Shown here piece by piece: positions 27,030 through 35,629 of a DNA stretch of 64,000 nt. This DNA comes from Candidatus Anstonellales archaeon (GTDB lineage: Archaea; Micrarchaeota; Micrarchaeia; Anstonellales; CG1-02-47-40). Both the position numbers and the translations under genes were made by a program. The notes beneath the pieces were generated by a model. The model saw only the letters and a program-made list of their open reading frames with translations, was not told where the DNA came from and did no database searches. The stretch is taken from positions 72,684-136,683 of the forward strand of contig JAWCQO010000001.1 in assembly GCA_038869735.1 (NCBI GenBank). Reading direction: 5' to 3'. Position 1 is the first letter of the stretch, and each line of letters opens with the position of its first letter.

Positions 27030-27994
27030 ATGGCCTTATGGATTCTTGGAACAAAAGCGCAGAGAACAGCTTGTTCTATCATCTGCTCCCGTGTAAGAAG
27101 CCCTCCAGAAAGATATGAAATAGCACCTCCTTTCTTACCTATATTCTGTATTTTTGACATAGTGGAAACTACTGCTCCCAGCTCTGACTTTGTTGATTTT
27201 ATTTCTTGGACGATTTCTTGGGGAAGAGCAAACCCCATACTGTTACCGATTGTTAGGTACATCCCATCCCACACAGCACAAAAAAGGATATCATGATAAG
27301 ATGAACCAAACCTAAAAAGACCGGACTCAAGTCCTATTCCAAAATCAGCTTTTCCATTCATCTTATTATATGCAGAAACTGCACGGTTTATCGCCCCGCG
27401 AATGGTGTGGAGAGAAAACGGTTGGGCAGGGACCCGCGAATGAACCGAAAACGCCTTTAAGAGAAAGTTATTTAGAAGGAGCTTTAGGGCTTTTGTAGTG
27501 CTTTTTATCTTAGTGGGATTGGTGGAACCCAAGGCAACAGTAACTTTCGAAAGTCGATTTCCGTTATTGTCAGTTTTTCCCATATGGATAAACTCTGCTG
27601 AAAGCTTTTTGTAATCAAAGGCAAACTTGAGAGGAACGCAGATTATGCTGAGAGCCGGCAAGCCTCTTTTCTTGCGTATTGAGTTTATCTCTTGTGCTAC
27701 AGGTTCGGTTTCCTCACTTACGATTATTGCATCTATATCTTTTGAGGTCGTACTTATGCCAAATCTGTCAGAAAGTGGAATTATTGAAAAATTTGGGTGA
27801 ATTGAGGATAAGTATTTGACGAGTGCCATTTTTCGTTGTGAATATGGCTTCACAGTATAATTTCTGGTGGAATTTGCAAACGTGTCTGTTGTAAGACCAA
27901 CAACTAATTTTTGGAAGCCCTTGGCGGCAACAAACAGTTTATGGTGGCCATTATGAATAGTATCAAATGTACCACCCAAGACGGCAGTTTTCAT
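27023..27994 (-). CDS. Fusion: phosphopantetheine adenylyltransferase-like + DUF84 (ITPase/XTPase) domain
   Basis: The 323-residue protein joins two enzymes. Residues 1-150 form an archaeal CoaD-like nucleotidyltransferase: VLGGTFDTIHNGHHKL with the HNGH site, TVKPYSQRK, and IIVSEETEPVAQEIN. Residues 151-323 form a DUF84/YjjX-type NTP phosphatase domain: VTVALGSTNPTKIKS, FGIGLESGLF and SYLSGGLLTREQMIEQAV. The first part would make dephospho-CoA; the second would remove inosine or xanthosine triphosphate. The ATG at 27994 is about 28 bp from a TATA box. Confidence 0.85.
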   Translation of the reverse strand: MKTAVLGGTFDTIHNGHHKLFVAAKGFQKLVVGLTTDTFANSTRNYTVKPYSQRKMALVKYLSSIHPNFSIIPLSDRFGISTTSKDIDAIIVSEETEPVAQEINSIRKKRGLPALSIICVPLKFAFDYKKLSAEFIHMGKTDNNGNRLSKVTVALGSTNPTKIKSTTKALKLLLNNFLLKAFSVHSRVPAQPFSLHTIRGAINRAVSAYNKMNGKADFGIGLESGLFRFGSSYHDILFCAVWDGMYLTIGNSMGFALPQEIVQEIKSTKSELGAVVSTMSKIQNIGKKGGAISYLSGGLLTREQMIEQAVLCAFVPRIHKAIH

Positions 27995-28017
27995 AAGGCG
28001 AGTTGGTTTTGGAGAAG

Positions 28018-28030
28018 GATATATAAATAA
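28018..28030. promoter_or_regulatory. TATA box in divergent 27994/28074 region
   Basis: GATATATAAATAA lies about 28 bp from the leftward ATG at 27994 and upstream of the DUF357 gene. It may act in both directions. Confidence 0.45.
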
Positions 28031-28038
28031 TTTTGGAT

Positions 28039-28062
28039 GTTAATCACAAAGTTAATCACAAA
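28039..28062 (+). repeat. Tandem 12-bp repeat before DUF357 gene
   Basis: GTTAATCACAAA occurs twice head to tail (28039-28050 and 28051-28062), between the TATA box and the start codon. It could be an operator or a mRNA leader element. Confidence 0.5.
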
Positions 28063-28073
28063 AAGTGGTTGAT

Positions 28074-28301
28074 ATGAGAAATAACAAAAGACGCGTAGAG
28101 ATGGATATAAAGAAATTTTATGAGAGTATAAATGCGGTTGAAAGAAGAGGGATTGAACACGAAGCTGTTATAGCTGCAAAGAAGTATTGTGAGGATGCCA
28201 AATACTTTTTGGAAAAAGGAGATTTATTTACGGCATTTGGGTGCATTTCATACGCCCACGGACTGCTCGATGCTGTAATTAAGTATGGAAAGGAAGAATA
28301 A
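28074..28301 (+). CDS. DUF357 family protein
   Basis: The 75-residue protein has the archaeal DUF357 pattern: [49 protein letters not shown]. It is a small all-helical protein of unknown function. A GTG at 28065 could extend it by three residues; the ATG at 28074 is used. A 12-bp tandem repeat lies directly upstream. Confidence 0.8.
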   Translation: MRNNKRRVEMDIKKFYESINAVERRGIEHEAVIAAKKYCEDAKYFLEKGDLFTAFGCISYAHGLLDAVIKYGKEE

Positions 28302-28461
28302 GCATTAAATTTAAAAATGATATTACCAAGAAATGTGATTTTTTGTAATTTATCAGGTAGATAGTATGTTTTACTCTAAAGATTAATAGATAATTTTATA
28401 AAGAATTTGACAAAAAATGTAGAAAATCTCTTTTTAAGTTCTATTTTCAATAGAGAGTGAT

Positions 28462-29265
28462 ATGAATACTTATAAGCTTTCAGCAGGAGCTCTCCTTGCC
28501 TCAATAGCGTTTTTGTTTCAGATTGGAAATGACGTGTTGGGGGTACAAACCGGATTTGGGATGACGGTTGATCTTGTTGGTGTTCCGATATTAGTGGCTT
28601 TTTTTATTCTTGGATATGAAACCGCATTATATGTGGCTGTTCTTGTTGCTATGTTTATAACTTTCTTTGCTGCCTCTTCTTATATAGGCGCATTTATGAA
28701 ATTTGCAGCAACGATTCCATCTATACTTGTGCCAGCAGCATATCTGATCTCAGCGAAAAAGACGCTTGATTTTGGAAAAATGTGTGGATTGGTATGTTTA
28801 TGTCTTTTGGCACTTGTTGGATTGGTTGGCCTTGGCACCCACCTAACGGATTTGTCAGGCAAGATTATAGGACATAAGAGTTTGTGGATTGGTCTTATAC
28901 CGATATTTATTGTAGCAGTATTTTCATACATCATGCTTCTGATCTGGAGGAGATACGAAAAGGCTGTTGACGTAAATGCTCTTTCAAAAATTCAATATAT
29001 GCTTTTTGTTCTTATAACTGTAGTAATAGTGCGCGGACTTTTGATGATAGTTGCAAACTTCTATTTTGCAGGCCCCATCTTTTTCAAGATGAGCTCAGAA
29101 GAATTTATTGCACTGGTGGAAGGAGTCAACTTTCTTTGGTTGGGAAAGGGTGTGGCGTGGTATTTAGTGATATTTTTCTGGAACGCTATTCAGGCTGCTG
29201 TGGAGTTTGTTATAAGCTGGATGATTGCGTATAAGTTTGGTCTTGTAAAGATGTATTCTGAGTAA
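28462..29265 (+). CDS. ECF transporter substrate-binding (S) component
   Basis: This 267-residue membrane protein has about six to seven hydrophobic helices, the size and pattern of an ECF S-component. It is followed within 9 bp by an ECF ATPase and then by a T-component, so the three probably form one vitamin or micronutrient importer. The substrate cannot be assigned: no riboswitch or linked biosynthesis gene was seen. The ATG at 28462 lies about 27 bp after CTTTTTAAG (TATA-like) and also after GAGAGTGAT, which could be a Shine-Dalgarno. Confidence 0.72.
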   Translation: MNTYKLSAGALLASIAFLFQIGNDVLGVQTGFGMTVDLVGVPILVAFFILGYETALYVAVLVAMFITFFAASSYIGAFMKFAATIPSILVPAAYLISAKKTLDFGKMCGLVCLCLLALVGLVGLGTHLTDLSGKIIGHKSLWIGLIPIFIVAVFSYIMLLIWRRYEKAVDVNALSKIQYMLFVLITVVIVRGLLMIVANFYFAGPIFFKMSSEEFIALVEGVNFLWLGKGVAWYLVIFFWNAIQAAVEFVISWMIAYKFGLVKMYSE

Positions 29266-29274
29266 GGGTTGAAA

Positions 29275-29952
29275 ATGGAAATAATTAGAGTAAGTAGACT
29301 ATCCTTTGCTTATCCGTCCACCGACAAGATCCTAAAGGGAGTAAATTTGAGAGTGAAGGAGGGAGAGCTAGTTGGATTAATCGGAGAGGTTGGAAGCGGA
29401 AAAACAACGCTCTTAAGTTGTATAAATGGTGTTATACCGAAGCTTGTAAAGGGAAAAATTGAAGGCGAAGTGGAAGTTCTGGGGAAGGATCCAATAAAAG
29501 AGGGTGCAAGAAAGATGAGTTCTCTAATCTCGACTGTTTTACAATCCCCCGATGACCAGTTATTTTTGACAAGTGTCTATGACGAAGTTGCGTTTTCGTT
29601 GAGAAATCGCGGTATTGATGAAGAGGAAACGAGAAGAAGAGTAGATGAAGCACTTTCTAGGGTTGGAATAATAGAACTGAAAGAAAAAAATCCTATAGAG
29701 CTTTCGCTTGGACAGAAGCAAAAGGTTATTCTTGCTTGTGCTCTTGCTATGAAAAATAAGATTATGGTTTTGGATGAGCCATGCTCATGCCTTGGAAGAA
29801 AAGGAAAGGAAAGAACGTTCAAAATCCTTAGGGAAGAATGCGAAGAAGGGAGGACCGCAATTGTTGCGGAGCATGACATAAAAATTCTTGAAAAGAATGC
29901 GGATAGGATATTTCTCCTACATAATGGAAGGATAAAAGTTCTGAGAGGATGA
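29275..29952 (+). CDS. ecfA: ECF transporter ATPase (EcfA)
   Basis: The ABC ATPase has Walker A GEVGSGKTTLL, the Q-loop LQSPDDQLF typical of ECF and cobalt ATPases, signature LSLGQKQKV and Walker B IMVLDEPCS. It is about 225 residues, a single domain. Only one ATPase gene is present, so a homodimer is expected rather than the EcfA1/EcfA2 pair. The ATG at 29275 follows AAGGG; an upstream TTG at 29269 is possible. Confidence 0.92.
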   Translation: MEIIRVSRLSFAYPSTDKILKGVNLRVKEGELVGLIGEVGSGKTTLLSCINGVIPKLVKGKIEGEVEVLGKDPIKEGARKMSSLISTVLQSPDDQLFLTSVYDEVAFSLRNRGIDEEETRRRVDEALSRVGIIELKEKNPIELSLGQKQKVILACALAMKNKIMVLDEPCSCLGRKGKERTFKILREECEEGRTAIVAEHDIKILEKNADRIFLLHNGRIKVLRG

Positions 29953-29956
29953 CTTT

Positions 29957-30574
29957 ATGTTAATACATTACGTTGAGGGGGCCTCTATTGTGCATTCTTT
30001 GGCTCCAGAGTTGAAAATGTCTTTTTTGTTGTTGTTTCTTTTTCTTGCGCTTATAATCCCTCTTGAGTATTCCTGGATTCTTCTCTTAGTACTGTTTGGA
30101 AGCTATTATTTGGCGAATATATCCTTAATTGATGTTTGCAAAAAAAATTGGTTGATATTGGCAGTTGGATTAATTCCGCTATTGGGTAGGGCGCTTTTTC
30201 AAAGAGGAGAGTTAGAGTTATTTATGGGGGTTAACATTCCTCTTGGGCTTTATCTTGGAATTATGAATTTTATGTATGTTGTATTCATTAGTTTTTTTTC
30301 ACTTTTGTTTGTGTATACCACCAAACCCCATCAATTGCAGAAAGCATTATTGTTTCTTCGAGTGCCAAAGAAGATTGTGTTGATGTTCATAATAGCACTT
30401 CATTATATCCCGTATTTTCAAAGGAGAATTGAGCGAATAAGGATTGCCCATGAGATTAGGGGGGGCAAGGATGTGTTTTCTCTTCTTATTCCACTCATTT
30501 CGAATGTATTTTTGGAAGCGAGAAAGCTGAGCATAGCACTGGAAATAAGAGGATTTGAAAGCGAGAGTGACTAG
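29957..30574 (+). CDS. ecfT: ECF transporter transmembrane (T) component
   Basis: The 205-residue membrane protein has several N-terminal helices and the cytoplasmic coupling helices with the two characteristic R-G motifs, RIAHEIRGGK and LSIALEIRGFES, that contact the ATPase dimer. It follows ecfA by 4 bp. Its 3' end overlaps the convergent hjc gene by 4 bp. The start is the ATG at 29957. Confidence 0.9.
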   Translation: MLIHYVEGASIVHSLAPELKMSFLLLFLFLALIIPLEYSWILLLVLFGSYYLANISLIDVCKKNWLILAVGLIPLLGRALFQRGELELFMGVNIPLGLYLGIMNFMYVVFISFFSLLFVYTTKPHQLQKALLFLRVPKKIVLMFIIALHYIPYFQRRIERIRIAHEIRGGKDVFSLLIPLISNVFLEARKLSIALEIRGFESESD

Positions 30575-30954
30575 ACCAGTTCTTCTTTTCTTTTTCCAAG
30601 TCTCTCTGCCTCTGCAAAAGAGATGGAATACGAATCCTTGTTTTCGCGAAAATAGCTGGGAAAGAGAAAAAACCATCCTGCCCGTGACACTCGCCAAGCA
30701 ATATAGGTAGTTATACCCGTGTTCTCTTCCCAACTTTTTAGGAGGAGAAACTGCTTGCGCTGGATGTGGAGGTATTTTCCTTCATGAGCTTTGCATTCTA
30801 TAGCGTATTGTTTGCCTGCTTTGAATGCGAGGAGGTCGGGTGAGAGTGAATTAGCACCGCTTCCTGCGGCTCGAATTACCGAAAAGCCTTTTTGAGAAAA
30901 ATAGTTAATTAGTTCTCGTTCAGAGCGTGAACCTTTGCGCGAAGACGGTGTCAT
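30571..30954 (-). CDS. hjc: Holliday junction resolvase Hjc
   Basis: The 127-residue nuclease has the archaeal Hjc layout: RKGSRSERELINYFSQKGF with the first catalytic Glu, AAGSGANSLSPDLLAF with the Asp, and QYAIECKAHEG with the E-x-K site. It resolves four-way DNA junctions in recombination. The size is normal. It converges on ecfT and is divergent from the CBS-domain gene. Confidence 0.95.
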   Translation of the reverse strand: MTPSSRKGSRSERELINYFSQKGFSVIRAAGSGANSLSPDLLAFKAGKQYAIECKAHEGKYLHIQRKQFLLLKSWEENTGITTYIAWRVSRAGWFFLFPSYFRENKDSYSISFAEAERLGKRKEELV

Positions 30955-31040
30955 AATGACTCAAAACGCCTTGAGTATATAAGCTTTTGTTATACCAATT
31001 GGGGAAGAACTAAGCATTTAAAAGCTTTGATTTGGATATA

Positions 31041-31553
31041 ATGAATATGAGGGATGTACTAAAAGTAGGAGAATGTATGACCGTCGGAGTGATTACACTA
31101 CCCGGGAATAAAACCGCCTTTGACGCAGCAAAGCTACTTAAAAAAACACAGGTAGGGTCGATAATTGTAACGAAGGATAAGAAAGCGGACGGTATTGTAA
31201 CTGAAAGAGATATAATATATAAGGTGGTTTCTGCGGGGTTAGATCCAAAAAAAACACTATTAAAAAAAATTATGACCTGCCCTCTAAAAGTTATAGACAC
31301 TGAAAAATCTATTGAGGATGCCGCACTTGCAATGAAAAGATATAAGATAAAACGATTGCCGGTTATTGACAAAAAAAAGCGGCTGGTAGGCATAATAACT
31401 GAGGGGGATCTTCTGCGTGTTTATCCAGGAATGACTACGATCTTAGTGGAAAAGGCACGTATGGGGGAAATTGAGCCTCAGGAAAGAATAAGAAAATGGG
31501 TTAGTAAGGATATATACTCCGATTATGAATATAAAGAAGAAAGAGACGTATAA
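31041..31553 (+). CDS. Two-CBS-domain protein
   Basis: About 170 residues form two CBS domains (VGECMTVGVITLPGNKTAFDAAKLL; IMTCPLKVIDTEKSIEDAALAMKR) with typical endings such as GIVTERDIIYKVV and GIITEGDLLRVYP. CBS pairs bind adenosyl ligands and regulate partner enzymes. The partner is unknown. Several starts are possible (TTG 31032, ATG 31041, ATG 31047); none has a strong Shine-Dalgarno. A structured RNA candidate follows at 31587. Confidence 0.88.
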   Translation: MNMRDVLKVGECMTVGVITLPGNKTAFDAAKLLKKTQVGSIIVTKDKKADGIVTERDIIYKVVSAGLDPKKTLLKKIMTCPLKVIDTEKSIEDAALAMKRYKIKRLPVIDKKKRLVGIITEGDLLRVYPGMTTILVEKARMGEIEPQERIRKWVSKDIYSDYEYKEERDV

Positions 31554-31586
31554 TATTATTAATCTGTGAAAAGAGTAAAGAGATAT

Positions 31587-31649
31587 GCTGTGCAAGGATG
31601 GCAGGCAGAACCTTTGTGTGTGATGAAGCCTTCGTCAACATTGCACAGC
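31587..31649 (+). ncRNA. Candidate structured RNA or dnaG leader element
   Basis: A perfect 9-bp stem (GCTGTGCAA with TTGCACAGC) encloses 45 nt. The interior can form GATGAA/TTCGTC and AAGG/CCTT hairpins, or a longer GATGGCAGG/CCTTCGTC stem capped by AGA...GTGATGA, which resembles a kink-turn. GTGATGA also matches box C. I see no box D and no ACA after the stem, so class assignment fails. It lies between the CBS gene stop and the dnaG start and could be a regulatory leader, an sRNA or a terminator. Confidence 0.45.
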
Positions 31650-31729
31650 TTTCTTCCTAAAAATAAATGTGCATTCTCCTCCTTTTTGTTTTAGTGCATC
31701 TCTCTTTTCAGAATGAAGAGGTGAACAAA

Positions 31730-33058
31730 GTGGGGAAAACTTATATTGAAACCGTAAAATACTTAATTCATGCAAATATAGAAATCGACGGCCTTGTAGA
31801 AAAGCCAGACGTTGTAGGAGCTATTTTTGGCCAAACAGAGGGCCTTTTGGGAGACGAGTTGGATTTAAGAGACCTCCAAAAAAATGGACGTATAGGCCGC
31901 ATTGAAGTTGATTTGCAAGAGAAAGGAGGGAAGAGTGTCGGGAAAATTAAAATTCCTTCCTCCCTCGATATGGTTGAGACAAGTATACTTGCAGCTTCTC
32001 TTGAGACAGTAGACCGAGTCGGTCCTTGCGAAGCACGGATAGTTGTTGAAAAAGTTGAGGATACAAGAAACATAAAAAGAAAAGAGCTTATTGAAAGAGC
32101 AAAAAAACTGTTAAGAGAGATGTTAATAGAAGAGATACCAGAGAGCAGAGAAATATCAGAACAAGTACGCGTGGAAGTAAAGGCATCTGAAATCTGCGAG
32201 TACGGGCCTGAGAAGCTTCCATGCGGACCAGGAATTGACAGATACGATTCAATAATCCTTGTTGAAGGACGTGCAGATGTTATAAACCTTCTAAAAAACG
32301 ATATAACAAATGTTATTGCTATTGGAGGAGCGAATATCACTGAAACCATCGCAAACCTCTGCAGGAAGAAGGAGGTAACGGTATTTCTAGACGGTGATAG
32401 AGGAGGAGACATAATACTACGCGAACTTGCAAGTGCGGCAGAGATAGATTTTGTAGCACGGGCTCCAAAAGGAAAGGAAGTAGAGGAACTCTCAAGAAAG
32501 GAGGTTATAAAATGTCTCCGCGCGAAAGTACCTTACGAACAAGAGAATTCAATAAAGGAGGGATTAGAAAACGGAAAAAGGGAAGACGTTTACAAGCCTT
32601 CATATCAACAAGCCGGTTCTTCAGTTTATGAAAGATACAGAGAAGGGCATTATGAAAAAAAACTTCCATATAGACGGAGACGAGAAGCGGATGTTCCAGC
32701 CGTGACCCAAACCTCTTCGGATAACTCTTCTCAGGAAATGCAGGAAACAGAAGAGAGGGGTGGATTCCAACCTTCAGAGGTCCCTGAAGTGTATATTAGA
32801 AGTCTGGATGAGTTGGAAAATACCCTTCGAGCACGATTTTATAATGATGCAAAGGAATGTATAAGAGAAATTCCAGTACGAGATATAATAAAAAGTTTGG
32901 AGGAAGAAACGGAGGTATCTTCTGTTGTTTTCGACGGAATAGTGACGCAAAGGCTTGCTGAGATGGCTGAAAATAAGGGAGTTAAATTCCTCGTAGGGGT
33001 AAAGATGGGTAATGTTTTTAGAAGACCAACAAAGACACTTATTTACACGAAAACTTAG
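31730..33058 (+). CDS. dnaG: Archaeal DnaG (Toprim primase / exosome subunit)
   Basis: The 442-residue protein has the archaeal DnaG opening GKTYIETVKYLIHANIEIDG. Its Toprim domain shows the Glu motif SIILVEGRADVINLL and the Asp motif TVFLDGDRGGDI. Archaeal DnaG binds the exosome through Csl4 and has weak primase activity. An upstream ATG at 31667 would add 21 unrelated hydrophobic residues; the GTG at 31730 follows GAGGTGA and matches the family start, so I prefer it. The csl4 gene is at the left edge of the same window. Confidence 0.95.
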   Translation: MGKTYIETVKYLIHANIEIDGLVEKPDVVGAIFGQTEGLLGDELDLRDLQKNGRIGRIEVDLQEKGGKSVGKIKIPSSLDMVETSILAASLETVDRVGPCEARIVVEKVEDTRNIKRKELIERAKKLLREMLIEEIPESREISEQVRVEVKASEICEYGPEKLPCGPGIDRYDSIILVEGRADVINLLKNDITNVIAIGGANITETIANLCRKKEVTVFLDGDRGGDIILRELASAAEIDFVARAPKGKEVEELSRKEVIKCLRAKVPYEQENSIKEGLENGKREDVYKPSYQQAGSSVYERYREGHYEKKLPYRRRREADVPAVTQTSSDNSSQEMQETEERGGFQPSEVPEVYIRSLDELENTLRARFYNDAKECIREIPVRDIIKSLEEETEVSSVVFDGIVTQRLAEMAENKGVKFLVGVKMGNVFRRPTKTLIYTKT

Positions 33059-33122
33059 AGATTCAGCAGAGAAATGAAAAACCACAAAGAGAAAAAGATA
33101 AAGATATGCAGAAGAAATAGGG

Positions 33123-33284
33123 CTAGTATGTACGTATAGCGTGTCCGGTTATTTCTAAGTTACATGTAGCGTGTTCTTTGCACCACTTATAGCACTTTAA
33201 AGCCCACTGTTTTTGCTTATAAGCCAACCCACATATGGGACAAGTGTGTTTTTTGAGGTGTTTGATATTTTTTTTTGTTTTCAT
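33123..33284 (-). CDS. Small Cys-rich putative metal-binding protein
   Basis: The 53-residue protein has five cysteines and several histidines: HTCPICGLAYKQKQ, LKCYKWCKEHATCN. This resembles small Cys-rich proteins I recall near copper ATPases in many uncultivated microbes, but no function is known. It lies at the end of the leftward copper gene set, 44 bp from copA. A GTG at 33311 would add nine residues; the ATG at 33284 is preferred, because a TATA-like element near 33313-33328 leaves a short leader. Confidence 0.65.
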   Translation of the reverse strand: MKTKKNIKHLKKHTCPICGLAYKQKQWALKCYKWCKEHATCNLEITGHAIRTY

Positions 33285-33328
33285 GGGAATATACCGGCGG
33301 CACTTAAACACGACTATATTTTATATTT

Positions 33329-35614
33329 TTATTTTTCTTTCCCTGCAATGCTTTTTGGCCTAAAACTTTTCATAATCAGAGTGTTTAGAACCACGCTAAG
33401 TGAGGAGAGCGCCATTGCACCTCCTGCTATAACCGGGGAAAGAGTAAATCCTGTAAATGGATAGAGAACCCCCATAGCAATAGGTATTCCGACTGAATTA
33501 TAGAAGAACGCCCAAAAGAGATTTTGTTTTATTTTTTTCATAGTATAATCTGAAAGTTCTATTGCAGTTAAAACGGCACGCAAGTCATTTTTTACTAAAA
33601 CTACACTCCCACTTTCTATCGCAATATCAGTGCCTTCTCCAACAGCAATTCCAACATCAGCTTTAGCAAGCGCGGGGGCATCGTTGATTCCGTCACCAAC
33701 AAATGCTACCTTTGAACCAGTGGCCTGCAACCTTGATACTTCTCTTGCTTTATGTTGGGGTGGTACGCCCGCTAAGACTTTTTTGATTCCAACTGTCTTT
33801 GCTATGGCCTTCGCAGTACGTTCGTTATCGCCAGTTATCATCAAAACATCAATGCCCATTTTTTGCAAACTTGATATGGCTTGAGGGGAATGCTCTTTTA
33901 TTGTGTCTGCTATTGCTATTAAACCTAATAATTTGCTATCCGAAGCTACGGCCACAACGGTTTTGCCGCTGTTTTCAAGTTTGTGCATTTCTCTTTCTGC
34001 TGCATGGCTTAGTGAGACATTTCTTTTTTTCATAAATGCAGCATTGCCAACGATTATTTCGTGATTCCCAATTTTTGTTGATATGCCATATCCGGGTATT
34101 ACTTTAAATGATGATGTCTTGAGTAAGTTGATTTTAAGTTTCTTTGCTTTGTTTATTATAGCTTCTCCAAGATGGTGCTCTGATTTCTTTTCGGCGGAAG
34201 CTGCGATAAGTAAAAGTTTTTTGCTTGTTATGCCGAAGGGAATTATATCAGTAACTTCTGCCTTACCTTTAGTTATTGTTCCTGTCTTATCGAGAACTAT
34301 TTTTTTGATCTTATGCATTAACTCAAGACTCTCTGCGTTTTTGAAAAGTATTCCGTATTCGGCCCCTTTGCCGGTCCCCATCATCACCGCAGTTGGAGTT
34401 GCAAGGCCCATAGCACATGGACAGGCAATTATCAGCGTAGAAACAAAGATTGTAAGTGAGAAGACAAGTTTTTCTTTTGCAACAAAAAACCAGTATGAAA
34501 AGGACACGAGTGAGAGGATAAGGACGGCCCAAACAAAATTTCCTGCAACAATATCAACAAGTTTTTGAATGGGGGCTTTTGAGCCTTGTGCCTCCTCAAC
34601 TAGTTTTATTATTTGCGCCAACAGCGTATCTGAGCCTACCTTAGTGGCTCTAAATTTAATAAACCCTGTTTTATTTATTGTGCCGCCTATAACAATACTT
34701 CCTTTCTTTTTGTGGATGGGCATGCTCTCTCCAGTCACCATGCTTTCATCAATGCTCGAAGAACCATCAATTACGACTCCATCAACAGGAATCTTGCCTC
34801 CTGGCTTCACTAGGATTATGTCGCCGGGTATGACACTACTAATGGGGACTTCTATTTCTTTTCCATTTCTAATTATGGTAGCCGTCTTTGGTTGTAAACC
34901 TATTAGCCGTTTTATTGCCTCAGAAGTCCTGCCTTTTGCTATGGATTCTAGATATTTACCGACAACTATAAATGAAAGTAGAAGAGCGGCAGTTTCAAAA
35001 TATACTTCACCTTCAATAAGCCCAATCGTTACTACGGCACTATAAAGATAAGCAGTACCTACTCCGATTGCCACAAGACTTTCCATTCCTGGCATTCGAT
35101 TTATAAGAGAACGAATTCCTCTTACAAAAAAATCTCTGTTTAGATATAGTACCGGAGTAGAAAATAGAAATTGGAGTATTGCAGAGTTTTCAGATATTAG
35201 CGGCGGATATTCTAAAAGGATGATTCCTTTGACCATCTCTGGGAGGCCGAGTATTAGGGTTGGAAGTGAAAGGGTAAAGGAGTATATTACCCTTAACCTA
35301 AGCTCTGCTATTTCTCGTTCACGCTGAATTTTTTCTTTGTCGCGGGCTTCCGAACCATAAAGAAGGGAGGAGGTACCGCTATCCTCACTTTTGTGTTGGC
35401 TTTCGTCTATTTCAGCCTTGTACCCAAGAAGGTCAATAGTTTTTTTGAAATCGTCAGGACTAGTTTTCTTCTCATCGAATTCAACTATTGCATTATTAGT
35501 AGCAAAATTTACAACAGCCGCTTTCACGCCATCAATTTTTTTGAGTCTTTTTTCAATGTTTGTGGCGCACGAAGCACAGTGCATCCCTAAAATGTAGAAT
35601 TTTATTTTTTTCAT
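33329..35614 (-). CDS. copA: Copper-transporting P1B-type ATPase
   Basis: The 761-residue pump has an N-terminal HMA domain with GMHCASC (C13, C16). Other motifs are the transmembrane CPC site (IIACPCAMGLATP), the phosphorylation motif DKTGTITKG, the HP motif (EHHLGEAI) and the hinge VGDGINDAPALA. CPC and HMA point to Cu(I) export across the membrane. It lies downstream of other copper-type genes on the same strand, 15 bp from the HMA-Met-rich membrane protein. Confidence 0.96.
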   Translation of the reverse strand: MKKIKFYILGMHCASCATNIEKRLKKIDGVKAAVVNFATNNAIVEFDEKKTSPDDFKKTIDLLGYKAEIDESQHKSEDSGTSSLLYGSEARDKEKIQREREIAELRLRVIYSFTLSLPTLILGLPEMVKGIILLEYPPLISENSAILQFLFSTPVLYLNRDFFVRGIRSLINRMPGMESLVAIGVGTAYLYSAVVTIGLIEGEVYFETAALLLSFIVVGKYLESIAKGRTSEAIKRLIGLQPKTATIIRNGKEIEVPISSVIPGDIILVKPGGKIPVDGVVIDGSSSIDESMVTGESMPIHKKKGSIVIGGTINKTGFIKFRATKVGSDTLLAQIIKLVEEAQGSKAPIQKLVDIVAGNFVWAVLILSLVSFSYWFFVAKEKLVFSLTIFVSTLIIACPCAMGLATPTAVMMGTGKGAEYGILFKNAESLELMHKIKKIVLDKTGTITKGKAEVTDIIPFGITSKKLLLIAASAEKKSEHHLGEAIINKAKKLKINLLKTSSFKVIPGYGISTKIGNHEIIVGNAAFMKKRNVSLSHAAEREMHKLENSGKTVVAVASDSKLLGLIAIADTIKEHSPQAISSLQKMGIDVLMITGDNERTAKAIAKTVGIKKVLAGVPPQHKAREVSRLQATGSKVAFVGDGINDAPALAKADVGIAVGEGTDIAIESGSVVLVKNDLRAVLTAIELSDYTMKKIKQNLFWAFFYNSVGIPIAMGVLYPFTGFTLSPVIAGGAMALSSLSVVLNTLIMKSFRPKSIAGKEK

Positions 35615-35629
35615 CTAATCCCTCCGTCT

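Noticed and set aside
31587-31649. H/ACA or C/D guide RNA call for the stem before dnaG
   Set aside because: No ACA follows the stem, no pseudouridylation pocket is evident and no box D was found, so only a structured-RNA candidate is reported.
31667-31729. ATG 31667 as the dnaG start
   Set aside because: It adds 21 hydrophobic residues not found in archaeal DnaG. GTG 31730 has GAGGTGA upstream and starts with the conserved GKTYIETVKYL.
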